From Caryophanales bacterium UBA1624 (GTDB taxonomy: Bacteria; Bacillota_I; Bacilli_A; RFN20; CAG-826), in NCBI GenBank assembly GCA_002321395.1, contig DCMK01000076.1:1-10301 (forward strand): a stretch of DNA of 10,301 nucleotides, in the 5' to 3' direction. This document shows positions 1 through 5,201 of the stretch, piece by piece. How positions within the stretch are numbered: the stretch's first letter is position 1; every line of letters begins with the position of its first letter. A program made the translations under genes and the position numbers. The notes below the pieces were generated by a model. The model made no database searches, was not told where the DNA came from, and saw only the letters and a list, made by a program, of their open reading frames with translations.

Positions 1-30
1 CTGCCCAAGCGGGCCAATTCAAGAACAACC

Positions 31-552
31 TCAATGGGAATCGGAAAGAGTCATCAAACTCTCGCAGGGAAGGTCGACGGCTTTCTCGCCGTGAAGCTCC
101 TCAAGGTTGATGACGGTGAGGCAAGCGACGGCTTGCCCGCCGGCTAAGGCGATGAGCTTTTTCAAAGCGGCGAAAGTTCCCCCGGTCGCCATCAAATCAT
201 CGATCATCAGGACGCGGTCGCCCTTTTTGAAGGAGGAAGCGGGGATCTCCATGCTCGCGGTGCCGTATTCCAGCTGATAGGAGACCTTCATGGTCACTCC
301 CGGGAGCTTGCCGGCCTTTCTCGCCATGACGAAGCCGATGCCCATTTTATAAGCCAGGGCGGCCCCGAAGATGAATCCGCGGGATTCAGGCCCGATGATG
401 ACATCGGGGCGGTACTTCTCCGCCAAATGGGCGAGGCGGTCGATTGCCTCGCGGAACGCGTCCGGGTCGCGGAGAAGGGGAGAAACGTCTTTGAAGGAGA
501 TGCCTTTTTTGGGAAAGTCGGGAGTGACGCCGATGTACTTTTCTAGATCCAT
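31..552 (-). CDS. apt: Adenine phosphoribosyltransferase
   Basis: Cytosolic purine salvage enzyme that makes AMP and pyrophosphate from adenine and PRPP. The 173-residue product matches the usual Apt length of about 170-180. The N-terminus (MDLEKYIGVTPDFPKKGI) carries the family's PDFPKKGI element. GPESRGFIFGAALAY (54-68), the base-binding and dimer region, follows, and the PRPP loop VLMIDDLMATGG is at 114-125. The ATG at 552 is chosen because the alignment starts there. The ribosome site is weak: AAAGG lies about 14 bases upstream. The gene follows the permease on the same strand but is separated from it by a hairpin terminator, so it probably has its own promoter. The last 30 bases of the window lie downstream of its TGA stop and may begin another gene, but too little is present to call one. 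The family assignment is secure. Confidence 0.95.
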   Translation of the reverse strand: MDLEKYIGVTPDFPKKGISFKDVSPLLRDPDAFREAIDRLAHLAEKYRPDVIIGPESRGFIFGAALAYKMGIGFVMARKAGKLPGVTMKVSYQLEYGTASMEIPASSFKKGDRVLMIDDLMATGGTFAALKKLIALAGGQAVACLTVINLEELHGEKAVDLPCESLMTLSDSH

Positions 553-576
553 GGAACTGTAGATTGCCTTTCGGGG

Positions 577-614
577 AAATTATAAACGGGGGCAGTCGTT
601 TTGGCTGCCCCCGT
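577..614 (-). terminator. Intrinsic terminator of the NCS2 permease transcript
   Basis: A perfect 10-bp stem, ACGGGGGCAG (586-595) with CTGCCCCCGT (605-614), encloses a 9-base loop. Read on the minus strand it lies 26 bases past the permease stop codon and is followed by the U-rich tail TTTATAATTT. This is a good Rho-independent terminator for that direction. The tail also contains a perfect TATAAT, so it may double as promoter sequence for apt. Confidence 0.8.
579..584 (-). promoter_or_regulatory. Possible -10 element for apt
   Basis: The minus strand reads TATAAT exactly here, 26 bases before the apt start codon. That would give a leader of about 20 bases. No convincing -35 is visible at 16-18 bases upstream, because that stretch is inside the terminator hairpin, and there is no TG extension. 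It may simply be part of the terminator U-tract. Confidence 0.35.
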
Positions 615-639
615 CTGAAGAATTCGGAGATGAATTCGA

Positions 640-2196
640 TTAGCTGGCGATGCCGGTCGCGTATTTGACGGCGTAGATGGCGATGAAGGCGGCCGCGCAG
701 CAAGCAACGGCGATGTCGTCCTTCTTGAAGCGCCCGGCGCAAAGGGTCATGACGGTGTAGGCGATGAAGCCCCAAGCGATGCCGTCGCTGATCGAGTAGG
801 AGACGCACATGATGATGACGGTCAGGAAGCCGCTTCCGACGGCGACCCAATCCTTCCATTCAAGCCTCTCGAGGTTCTTGAACATGCAAATGCCGACGTA
901 GACGAGGGCAAGGCCGGTGACGGCGCTGGAGGAGAAGGCGCTCAAAGAGGGGTAGATGACCAAGCTGAGGGCGAACAGAAGCCCGGTGACGACGGCGGCA
1001 AGGCCCGTGCGGGCCCCTGCGGCGACGCCGGTAGTGGATTCGACGAAGGAAGTGACGGTGGTGGTGCCGCAGATGGAGCCGAAGACGGTTCCGACCGCGT
1101 CGACGATCATCGCAGGCTTGTCATCGACGGTGATGCGGCCCGCATCGTCGACCATGCCAGCCCCGGCCTCAACGCCGACCAAGGTGCCGGTGGTGTCGAA
1201 GAAGTCAACGAAGAGAAGGGCGAAGGTGAAGGCGTAAGCCATCGGCTGGGTGTAGACGTCGAAGCCCATGAAGGCCGCGCCGAAGAGCTTGCCGAAGTTG
1301 CCGATTTGGGAGATGTGGTAGCTCTCGTCGTAGAAGGGAGAGAAGCCTTCCACGCCGCTGGTGCCCAAGGACCCGCAGAGGATGGCCATGATGACGATGG
1401 CGATGATGACGGAGAATTTGGTGATCCAGAAGCAGACTTTGTTCTTCTGGGGCAAAGCGGAAAGAGCCAAGACGAGGACGATGCCGAACAAGCCGATGAG
1501 GACAGGGAGACTCGTGAAGTTGCCAAGACCGACCAAGGTGGCGCTGTTGTCGGCGATGATGCCCATGTTCTGGAAGCCGATGAAGCAGATGAAGAAGCCG
1601 ATGCCCGCGGAGATCGCGAATTTCAAGGACTTCGGGATGTGACGGACGATCCAGCCGCGGAGCGGGGTGATGGAGATGATCAAGAAGAGAATGCCGTCGA
1701 CCATGACCAAGCACATGGCTTGAGCAAAGCTCCAGCCCATGCCGAGCATGACGTTGAAGGCGACCAAGGAGTTCAAGCCAAGGCCAGAAGCGAGTCCGAC
1801 GGGGAGCTTGCCGTAGAAGCCCATGAAGATGGTCGTGACGGCCGCGGAGATGGCGGTGGCGGCGAAGACGCCGGCGTAGACCTCCGTCGCATTGGCCCAA
1901 GTATCGCCGTAAAGAAGGATCAGATAGACCTTATCGCCGATTTCTCTGACGTTAGCGGCATTGTCGGCGGCCCTGCCGACCCAGTTGGTCGAAAGCATGC
2001 CCGCGTTCAGCGGAAGGATGTAGAACATCGCCAGGAAGATCACGAGACCTCCGATGAGTTCTTTGAGGATTGAGGATCCCCTGCTGCGGATGCCGAAGTA
2101 GTTGTCGAGCCATCTGCCGAATCCGGTTTTCGGCGACCAACCATTCGGTTGCTTGCTCTCTGGTGAGGTTTCTACAGTGGATGCTGTTTCAGCCAT
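640..2196 (-). CDS. NCS2-family (AzgA/PbuG-like, COG2252) purine base permease
   Basis: Integral membrane importer of a purine base (hypoxanthine, guanine or adenine), driven by an ion gradient in characterised relatives. The 518 residues comprise a polar N-terminal tail (1-40) and then a series of hydrophobic helices. The diagnostic AzgA-type signature lies in the second half: VDFFDTTGTLVGVEAGAG is followed by VTSFVESTTGVAAGARTGL, equivalent to the family's TSYIESAAGVAEGGRTGL. The start at 2196 has GGAGG eight bases upstream. A guanine-type purine riboswitch in the leader (2335-2404) supports purine as substrate and predicts repression when intracellular guanine or hypoxanthine is high. The exact base cannot be read from the sequence; pbuG, pbuO and azgA are all possible names. 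It ends at a hairpin terminator before apt. Confidence 0.92.
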   Translation of the reverse strand: MAETASTVETSPESKQPNGWSPKTGFGRWLDNYFGIRSRGSSILKELIGGLVIFLAMFYILPLNAGMLSTNWVGRAADNAANVREIGDKVYLILLYGDTWANATEVYAGVFAATAISAAVTTIFMGFYGKLPVGLASGLGLNSLVAFNVMLGMGWSFAQAMCLVMVDGILFLIISITPLRGWIVRHIPKSLKFAISAGIGFFICFIGFQNMGIIADNSATLVGLGNFTSLPVLIGLFGIVLVLALSALPQKNKVCFWITKFSVIIAIVIMAILCGSLGTSGVEGFSPFYDESYHISQIGNFGKLFGAAFMGFDVYTQPMAYAFTFALLFVDFFDTTGTLVGVEAGAGMVDDAGRITVDDKPAMIVDAVGTVFGSICGTTTVTSFVESTTGVAAGARTGLAAVVTGLLFALSLVIYPSLSAFSSSAVTGLALVYVGICMFKNLERLEWKDWVAVGSGFLTVIIMCVSYSISDGIAWGFIAYTVMTLCAGRFKKDDIAVACCAAAFIAIYAVKYATGIAS

Positions 2197-2266
2197 AGTC
2201 TTTTCCTCCTTCTTTTTTGATTAAGACTTTTGTCGTAGGGGGTACTGTGGCTGGAGACGGAATTCC

Positions 2267-2327
2267 GAAGCAAAGAAGAAAAACGCAAAAATGAGAGCAG
2301 CTTCCGCGTGGTTTTCTTGTTTGCTTC
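2267..2327 (-). promoter_or_regulatory. Long leader hairpin between purine riboswitch and permease gene
   Basis: Starting eight bases downstream of the riboswitch, the minus strand can fold into a stem of about 20 bp. GAAGCAAA pairs with TTTGCTTC, AAGAAAA with TTTTCTT, and ACGC with GCGT. The stem has one C-C mismatch, a two-base CC bulge and a loop of about 19 bases. The 3' arm is U-rich (TTTTTCTTCTTT), but the stem is not followed by a separate U-tract, so a normal terminator call is not secure. It is the best candidate for the riboswitch expression platform. The rest of the leader down to the GGAGG site (2197-2266) holds a CGGAATTCCG palindrome and nothing else I recognise. Confidence 0.5.
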
Positions 2328-2334
2328 CTTTCCT

Positions 2335-2404
2335 GGCTCGTAGTGCCCGGCTTTTTGGACCGGGCGTAGAGACTGTCGGACCCTATCTCCGACATATACG
2401 ACCC
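2335..2404 (-). promoter_or_regulatory. Purine (guanine-type) riboswitch aptamer
   Basis: The minus strand folds as the three-way purine aptamer. P1 is 2397-2404 with 2335-2342 (GGGTCGTA with TACGAGCC, one G-G mismatch). P2 is GTCGGA with TCCGAC, perfect, closed by loop L2 GATAGGG, where the usual loop is GATATGG. J2/3 reads AGTCTCTAC, keeping the ligand-pocket residues of the family's GTTTCTAC. P3 is GCCCGG with CCGGGC, perfect. J3/1 is AC, so the base that pairs with the ligand is C (minus-strand C at 2343), predicting guanine or hypoxanthine rather than adenine. The GG of L2 and the CC of L3 (TCCAAAAAG) can form the loop-loop contact. L3 is nine bases, longer than the usual seven. It leads the purine permease, where this class normally switches expression off when ligand is bound. 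Confidence 0.87.
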
Positions 2405-2418
2405 ATCGACATTAAAGA

Positions 2419-2424
2419 ACTATA
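2419..2424 (-). promoter_or_regulatory. Possible -10 element for the riboswitch-permease transcript
   Basis: The minus strand reads TATAGT here. A transcript from it would begin near 2412, just ahead of the riboswitch P1, which is the right place. The -35 region (about 2442-2447, CTTTTT) is poor. An alternative TAATGT at 2409-2414 with TTGCAA upstream would start inside the aptamer and is less likely. Confidence 0.35.
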
Positions 2425-2450
2425 AGGGATTGCAACGCTTGAAAAAGATG

Positions 2451-2479
2451 AAAGCGGTTTATCGTTATAAACTCACTTT
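2451..2479. promoter_or_regulatory. Operator-like inverted repeat between permease and upp promoters
   Basis: The core is a perfect dyad, GTTTAT (2457-2462) and ATAAAC (2467-2472), separated by CGTT. It is flanked by a second outer repeat, AAAG (2451-2454) and CTTT (2476-2479). The element is AT-rich within a GC-rich region. It sits between the probable -10 of the permease transcript and the -35 of upp, as a shared operator would. No T-tract follows, so a terminator is unlikely. The adjoining TGAAAGCGGTTTAT (2449-2462) also resembles a catabolite-responsive (cre, LacI/CcpA-type) site with two mismatches. The binding protein is unknown. Confidence 0.4.
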
Positions 2480-2485
2480 TCGTGG

Positions 2486-2513
2486 TTCAACCGGCAAGGA
2501 GCCATGTTAGAAT
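2486..2513 (+). promoter_or_regulatory. Promoter of upp with extended -10
   Basis: The element is TTCAAC at 2486-2491, then 16 bases, then TAGAAT at 2508-2513 preceded by the TGn extension (TGTTAGAAT, 2505-2513). A start site near 2520 would leave a leader of about 20 bases holding the AAGAAGG ribosome site. Confidence 0.6.
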
Positions 2514-2540
2514 AATGGGCTAGAAAGAAGGTTGTTCCCT

Positions 2541-3188
2541 ATGGACTTGTCCGCTTATCCGAACGTCGTTTTGCTTGAGCACCCTTTGCTGAAGCATAAA
2601 ATCTCGATCCTCCGCAACAAAAACACCCCGACGAGCGAGTTCCGCTCCGTCGTCAAGGAAATCGCGATGATGGAGGCCTACGAAGCGCTCCGCGACCTCC
2701 CGACCGTTCCGACCGAAATCGAAACCCCGATCGAGAAGACGGTTCAGCCGATGGTCATCGGCCACAATCTCTGCTTCGTCCCGATCCTCCGCGCTGGGAT
2801 GGGGATGGTGGACGGATTCACCGAGCTCATCCCCACGGCCCACGTCGGCCACATCGGCCTCTATCGCGACGAAGTGACCCATGAGCCCCACGAATATTAC
2901 TGCAAGCTCCCTAAGGGGCTTGAGAACATGGAGGTTTACCTCCTCGATCCGATGCTCGCTACCGGAGGAAGCGGGATCGACGCCATCAAGATGCTCCGCA
3001 AACACGGGGCCAAGCACCTTCATTTCGTCTGCATCATCGCTGCTCCCGAAGGCGTGAAGGCCTTCTGCGAGGCCAATCCCGACGTCCCCCTCTACATCGG
3101 GTCCCTCGACCGACAGCTCAATGAGAACGCCTATATTTGCCCAGGCCTAGGCGATGCCGGTGACCGCATCTTCGGCACCCAAAACTGA
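2541..3188 (+). CDS. upp: Uracil phosphoribosyltransferase
   Basis: Pyrimidine salvage enzyme that joins uracil to PRPP to give UMP. The 215-residue product is close to the usual family length of about 209. The PRPP loop VYLLDPMLATGGSG lies at 132-145, and the family's C-terminal uracil-binding signature YICPGLGDAGDRIFGT at 198-213. The ATG at 2541 is preferred over the in-frame TTG at 2532. AGAAAGAAGG ends at 2531, giving nine bases of spacing for the ATG and none for the TTG. It diverges from the purine permease and converges with hpt on a shared terminator, so it appears to be transcribed alone. Confidence 0.95.
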   Translation: MDLSAYPNVVLLEHPLLKHKISILRNKNTPTSEFRSVVKEIAMMEAYEALRDLPTVPTEIETPIEKTVQPMVIGHNLCFVPILRAGMGMVDGFTELIPTAHVGHIGLYRDEVTHEPHEYYCKLPKGLENMEVYLLDPMLATGGSGIDAIKMLRKHGAKHLHFVCIIAAPEGVKAFCEANPDVPLYIGSLDRQLNENAYICPGLGDAGDRIFGTQN

Positions 3189-3203
3189 GGAATAAGGATA
3201 AGG

Positions 3204-3235
3204 AAAGGCTCTCCGCGAAGAACGGAGAGCCTTTT
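3204..3235. terminator. Bidirectional terminator between upp and hpt
   Basis: A 12-bp perfect stem has GGCTCTCCG (3207-3215) pairing with CGGAGAGCC (3223-3231), extended by AAA and TTT, with a seven-base loop. On the plus strand the stem runs into TTTT after upp. On the minus strand it runs into TTTCCTTATCC after hpt. Both genes end within 20 bases of it. Confidence 0.88.
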
Positions 3236-3243
3236 GCTTTGCT

Positions 3244-3813
3244 TCAGATGGCCTTGTCTTGGTCGAGCAGGGCGTCCATTTCCTGGATGTCCTTCTCTTC
3301 CGGGACGTAGACGTAGGGGAGCTGCCTTTCCAGCTCGCGGTAATCAAGCCCGAAGCCCACGAGGAACTTGTTCTCCTTCAGCACCATCCCGGAGAAATCG
3401 ACTTGGACTTCCTCTTTGCGCATGGCCTGCTTGTCGAACAGGGCGCAGATGAGGATGCGCTTGGGCTTGTAATGGGATTTCAGATAGGCGATGAGGTATT
3501 TCATCGAAAGGCCCGTGTCCACGACGTCCTCGACGATCACCACCGTCCTGCCGTCGGGGTTGAAGGAGAGGTCTTTGGTGAGGGTGACCGTCCCGGTGGA
3601 TTGGGTCCCTTCGTAGGAGGAGGTCTCCACGAAGTCGGTGAAGATCTCCATCTTCACGTTGGGGATCAGCGAATAGAAGAAGTTGAGCGCGCCTTTCATG
3701 ACCCCGACGAAGAGGGGGATCTTCTCTTCGTGGATCAAAGCTTGGGTCAATTGGCTCCCGAGCTTTTGGCAAACGGATTGAATCTCGTCTTGGGACATTA
3801 CCATTTCTTTCAT
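3244..3813 (-). CDS. hpt: Hypoxanthine phosphoribosyltransferase
   Basis: Salvage enzyme that converts hypoxanthine to IMP, and guanine to GMP, using PRPP. The product has 189 residues, slightly more than the usual 175-185. GVMKGAL (37-43) contributes to pyrophosphate binding. SSYEGTQSTG (65-74) is the flexible catalytic loop. VVIVEDVVDTGLSM (91-104) is the acidic PRPP motif, and VGFGLDYRELERQLPYVYV (152-170) is the typical base-binding and C-terminal segment. The start at 3813 has AGGAG about eight bases upstream. A second in-frame ATG six codons on, at MSQDEI, lacks a ribosome site. It diverges from guaB, so the enzyme producing IMP and the enzyme consuming IMP share an intergenic region. 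Whether it prefers guanine or hypoxanthine cannot be decided here. Confidence 0.95.
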   Translation of the reverse strand: MKEMVMSQDEIQSVCQKLGSQLTQALIHEEKIPLFVGVMKGALNFFYSLIPNVKMEIFTDFVETSSYEGTQSTGTVTLTKDLSFNPDGRTVVIVEDVVDTGLSMKYLIAYLKSHYKPKRILICALFDKQAMRKEEVQVDFSGMVLKENKFLVGFGLDYRELERQLPYVYVPEEKDIQEMDALLDQDKAI

Positions 3814-3903
3814 GGGGGTCTCTCCTCATTCGGGTCGAACGATATTTCATAATGTTAACAATGACCTTTCCCCGGGGCAACCTCAAAAAAGGTGCAGGGA
3901 AAA

Positions 3904-3917
3904 GAAAGCGCTACGAT
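3904..3917. promoter_or_regulatory. LacI/cre-like site in the hpt-guaB intergenic region
   Basis: AGAAAGCGCTACGA keeps the AAGCGCT core of the cre consensus TGWAARCGYTWNCW but has two mismatches. It lies just upstream of the likely guaB promoter. The rest of 3814-3980 holds a TGTTAACA palindrome at 3853-3860 and a six-bp hairpin, AGCAGG with CCTGCT (3924-3941), without a T-tract. No riboswitch was recognised in this interval. Confidence 0.25.
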
Positions 3918-3937
3918 GAAAAAGCAGGGCAAAACCT

Positions 3938-3946
3938 GCTATCCTT
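3938..3946 (+). promoter_or_regulatory. Probable extended -10 of guaB
   Basis: TGCTATCCT matches the extended -10 form TGnTATAAT with two changes. A start site near 3953 would give a leader of about 28 bases containing GGAGG six bases before the guaB ATG. The -35 region (about 3918-3923, TGAAAA) is weak, as is common for extended -10 promoters. Confidence 0.45.
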
Positions 3947-3980
3947 TAATGAATTATCGGTTTTCTTCCGGAGGTAACCC

Positions 3981-5114
3981 ATGAAGCTAGAAAACATCCC
4001 CGTTGGCTTGACCTACGACGACCTGCTTTTGATTCCCCAAAAATCGGAAGTGGTCCCCGCCGAGGTTTCCACCAAAGCCTACCTCACCCCAAAGATTCGC
4101 CTCAACGTCCCCATCGTTTCCGCGGCCATGGACACCGTCACCGAGCATGCGATGGCCATCGCCTTGGCCCGGGTCGGCGGCATCGGCATGATCCATAAGA
4201 ACATGTCCATCGAGCGTCAGGCCGAGGAAGTCGCCTTGGTGAAGCAAGCCGGCGCGGAAGGCTTCCAAAACGCCGCCAAAGACGGAAACGGGAGGCTTCT
4301 TTGCGGAGCGGCGGTCGGAGTCGGCGCCAACACGATGGAAAGGGTTGCCGCCTTGCTGCGGAGCGGAGTCGATGTCATCACCGTCGATTCGGCCCACGGA
4401 CATTCCGCCAACATCCTCAAAGTCGTCGCCCAGATCCGCGTCCAATACCCCGACCTTCCGCTGATCGCCGGGAACATCGTCACCAAAGAGGCGGCAGAGG
4501 ATTTGATCAAAGCCGGCGCCAATGCCGTCAAAGTCGGCATCGGGCCTGGTTCCATCTGCACGACCCGTGTCGTTTCCGGGGTTGGCATGCCTCAAGCCAG
4601 CGCCGTGGACGAAGTGGCTTCCTACTGCAAAGGCAAGGGGGTCTGCGTGATCGCCGACGGCGGGCTCAAATATTCCGGCGACATCGTCAAGGCATTGGCT
4701 TTGGGCGCGGATACGGTGATGCTTGGATCCCTGCTTGCCGGGTGCTTGGAATCCCCGGGCGAAGTCAAGGAAGTCAACGGGAAGAAGTTCAAGACCTACG
4801 TCGGCATGGGCTCCCTGGCCGCGATGAAAAGAGGATCGGCTGACCGTTACTTCCAAAAGACGACCACCGCGGTAGAAAAGCTCGTCCCCGAAGGGATCGA
4901 GGCTCGGGTCGCCTATTCCGGGACGGTCGAGGAAAACATCTATCAGCTCGTGGGAGGGCTGCGCAGCGGCATGGGCTATTGTGGGGCCAAGGATCTGATG
5001 GCTCTGCGGGAAAACGCCCACTTCGTCCGCATCACCAACGCCGGTTTGCGCGAATCCCATCCCCACGACGTCGATATGACCGTCGCCGCCCCCAATTACT
5101 CTCACGGGGAATGA
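3981..5114 (+). CDS. guaB: IMP dehydrogenase lacking the CBS (Bateman) domain
   Basis: Oxidises IMP to XMP with NAD+, the committed step to GMP. The 377 residues form one TIM barrel. Visible features are VSAAMDTVTE (47-56), NAD-site DSAHGHS (136-142), the K+ loop and catalytic cysteine in GIGPGSICTTR (Cys193), VIADGG (223-228), VGMGSLAAM (274-282), the flap Arg-Tyr dyad in DRYFQ (Arg289-Tyr290) and VPEGIEARVAYSG. The usual enzyme has about 485-490 residues. Here MSIERQAEEVALVKQAG (75-91) runs almost directly into KDGNGRLLCGAAVGVG, so the CBS pair of roughly 110 residues, which binds ATP and GTP in other bacteria, is cleanly absent in frame. GMP reductase also lacks CBS domains but does not have the Arg-Tyr dyad and flap seen here, so IMP dehydrogenase is favoured. 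GGAGG lies six bases before the ATG. Confidence 0.94.
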   Translation: MKLENIPVGLTYDDLLLIPQKSEVVPAEVSTKAYLTPKIRLNVPIVSAAMDTVTEHAMAIALARVGGIGMIHKNMSIERQAEEVALVKQAGAEGFQNAAKDGNGRLLCGAAVGVGANTMERVAALLRSGVDVITVDSAHGHSANILKVVAQIRVQYPDLPLIAGNIVTKEAAEDLIKAGANAVKVGIGPGSICTTRVVSGVGMPQASAVDEVASYCKGKGVCVIADGGLKYSGDIVKALALGADTVMLGSLLAGCLESPGEVKEVNGKKFKTYVGMGSLAAMKRGSADRYFQKTTTAVEKLVPEGIEARVAYSGTVEENIYQLVGGLRSGMGYCGAKDLMALRENAHFVRITNAGLRESHPHDVDMTVAAPNYSHGE

Positions 5115-5123
5115 AAAGCGCTT

Positions 5124-5157
5124 AAAAAGCCAGCCCTGCAAAGGGTTGGCTTTTTTT
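5124..5157. terminator. Bidirectional terminator between guaB and guaA
   Basis: A 14-bp stem pairs AAAAAGCCAGCCCT (5124-5137) with AGGGTTGGCTTTTT (5142-5155), with one G-U pair and a GCAA loop. The plus strand ends in seven T residues directly after guaB. The minus strand ends in five T residues after guaA. It therefore serves both convergent genes. Confidence 0.93.
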
Positions 5158-5201
5158 ATGAGCAGAACAGGATCGGTTTTAGGAAGGCGGATGCCCGGAT
5201 T

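Noticed and set aside
1..30. Possible beginning of another minus-strand gene after apt (GAGG six bases before a TTG at 20-22)
   Set aside because: Fewer than ten codons are visible and more than one frame is open, so no gene can be supported.
1306..2073. Long plus-strand open frame (255 codons) opposite the permease gene
   Set aside because: Its composition is extremely rich in Asp, Glu and Gly, as expected from the antisense of a GC-rich membrane protein gene. It has no family resemblance and lies wholly inside a confident CDS.
2189..2395. 68-codon minus-strand open frame across the riboswitch leader
   Set aside because: It covers the riboswitch aptamer and the leader hairpin, its low-complexity sequence matches no family, and it overlaps the permease start. 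A structured RNA leader explains the interval.
3924..3941. Hairpin AGCAGG with CCTGCT upstream of guaB as a terminator or riboswitch
   Set aside because: The stem is short, has no T-tract, and overlaps the probable extended -10. No known purine, PRPP or guanidine aptamer core was recognised around it.
5112..5125. AAAGCGCTT palindrome after the guaB stop codon as a LacI-type operator
   Set aside because: It deviates from the cre consensus at three positions and lies between a stop codon and a terminator stem, away from any promoter.
3987..5141. 384-codon minus-strand open frame opposite guaB
   Set aside because: It mirrors the guaB reading frame with an Asp/Gly/His-rich composition and crosses the guaB terminator. 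It is a shadow of the real gene.
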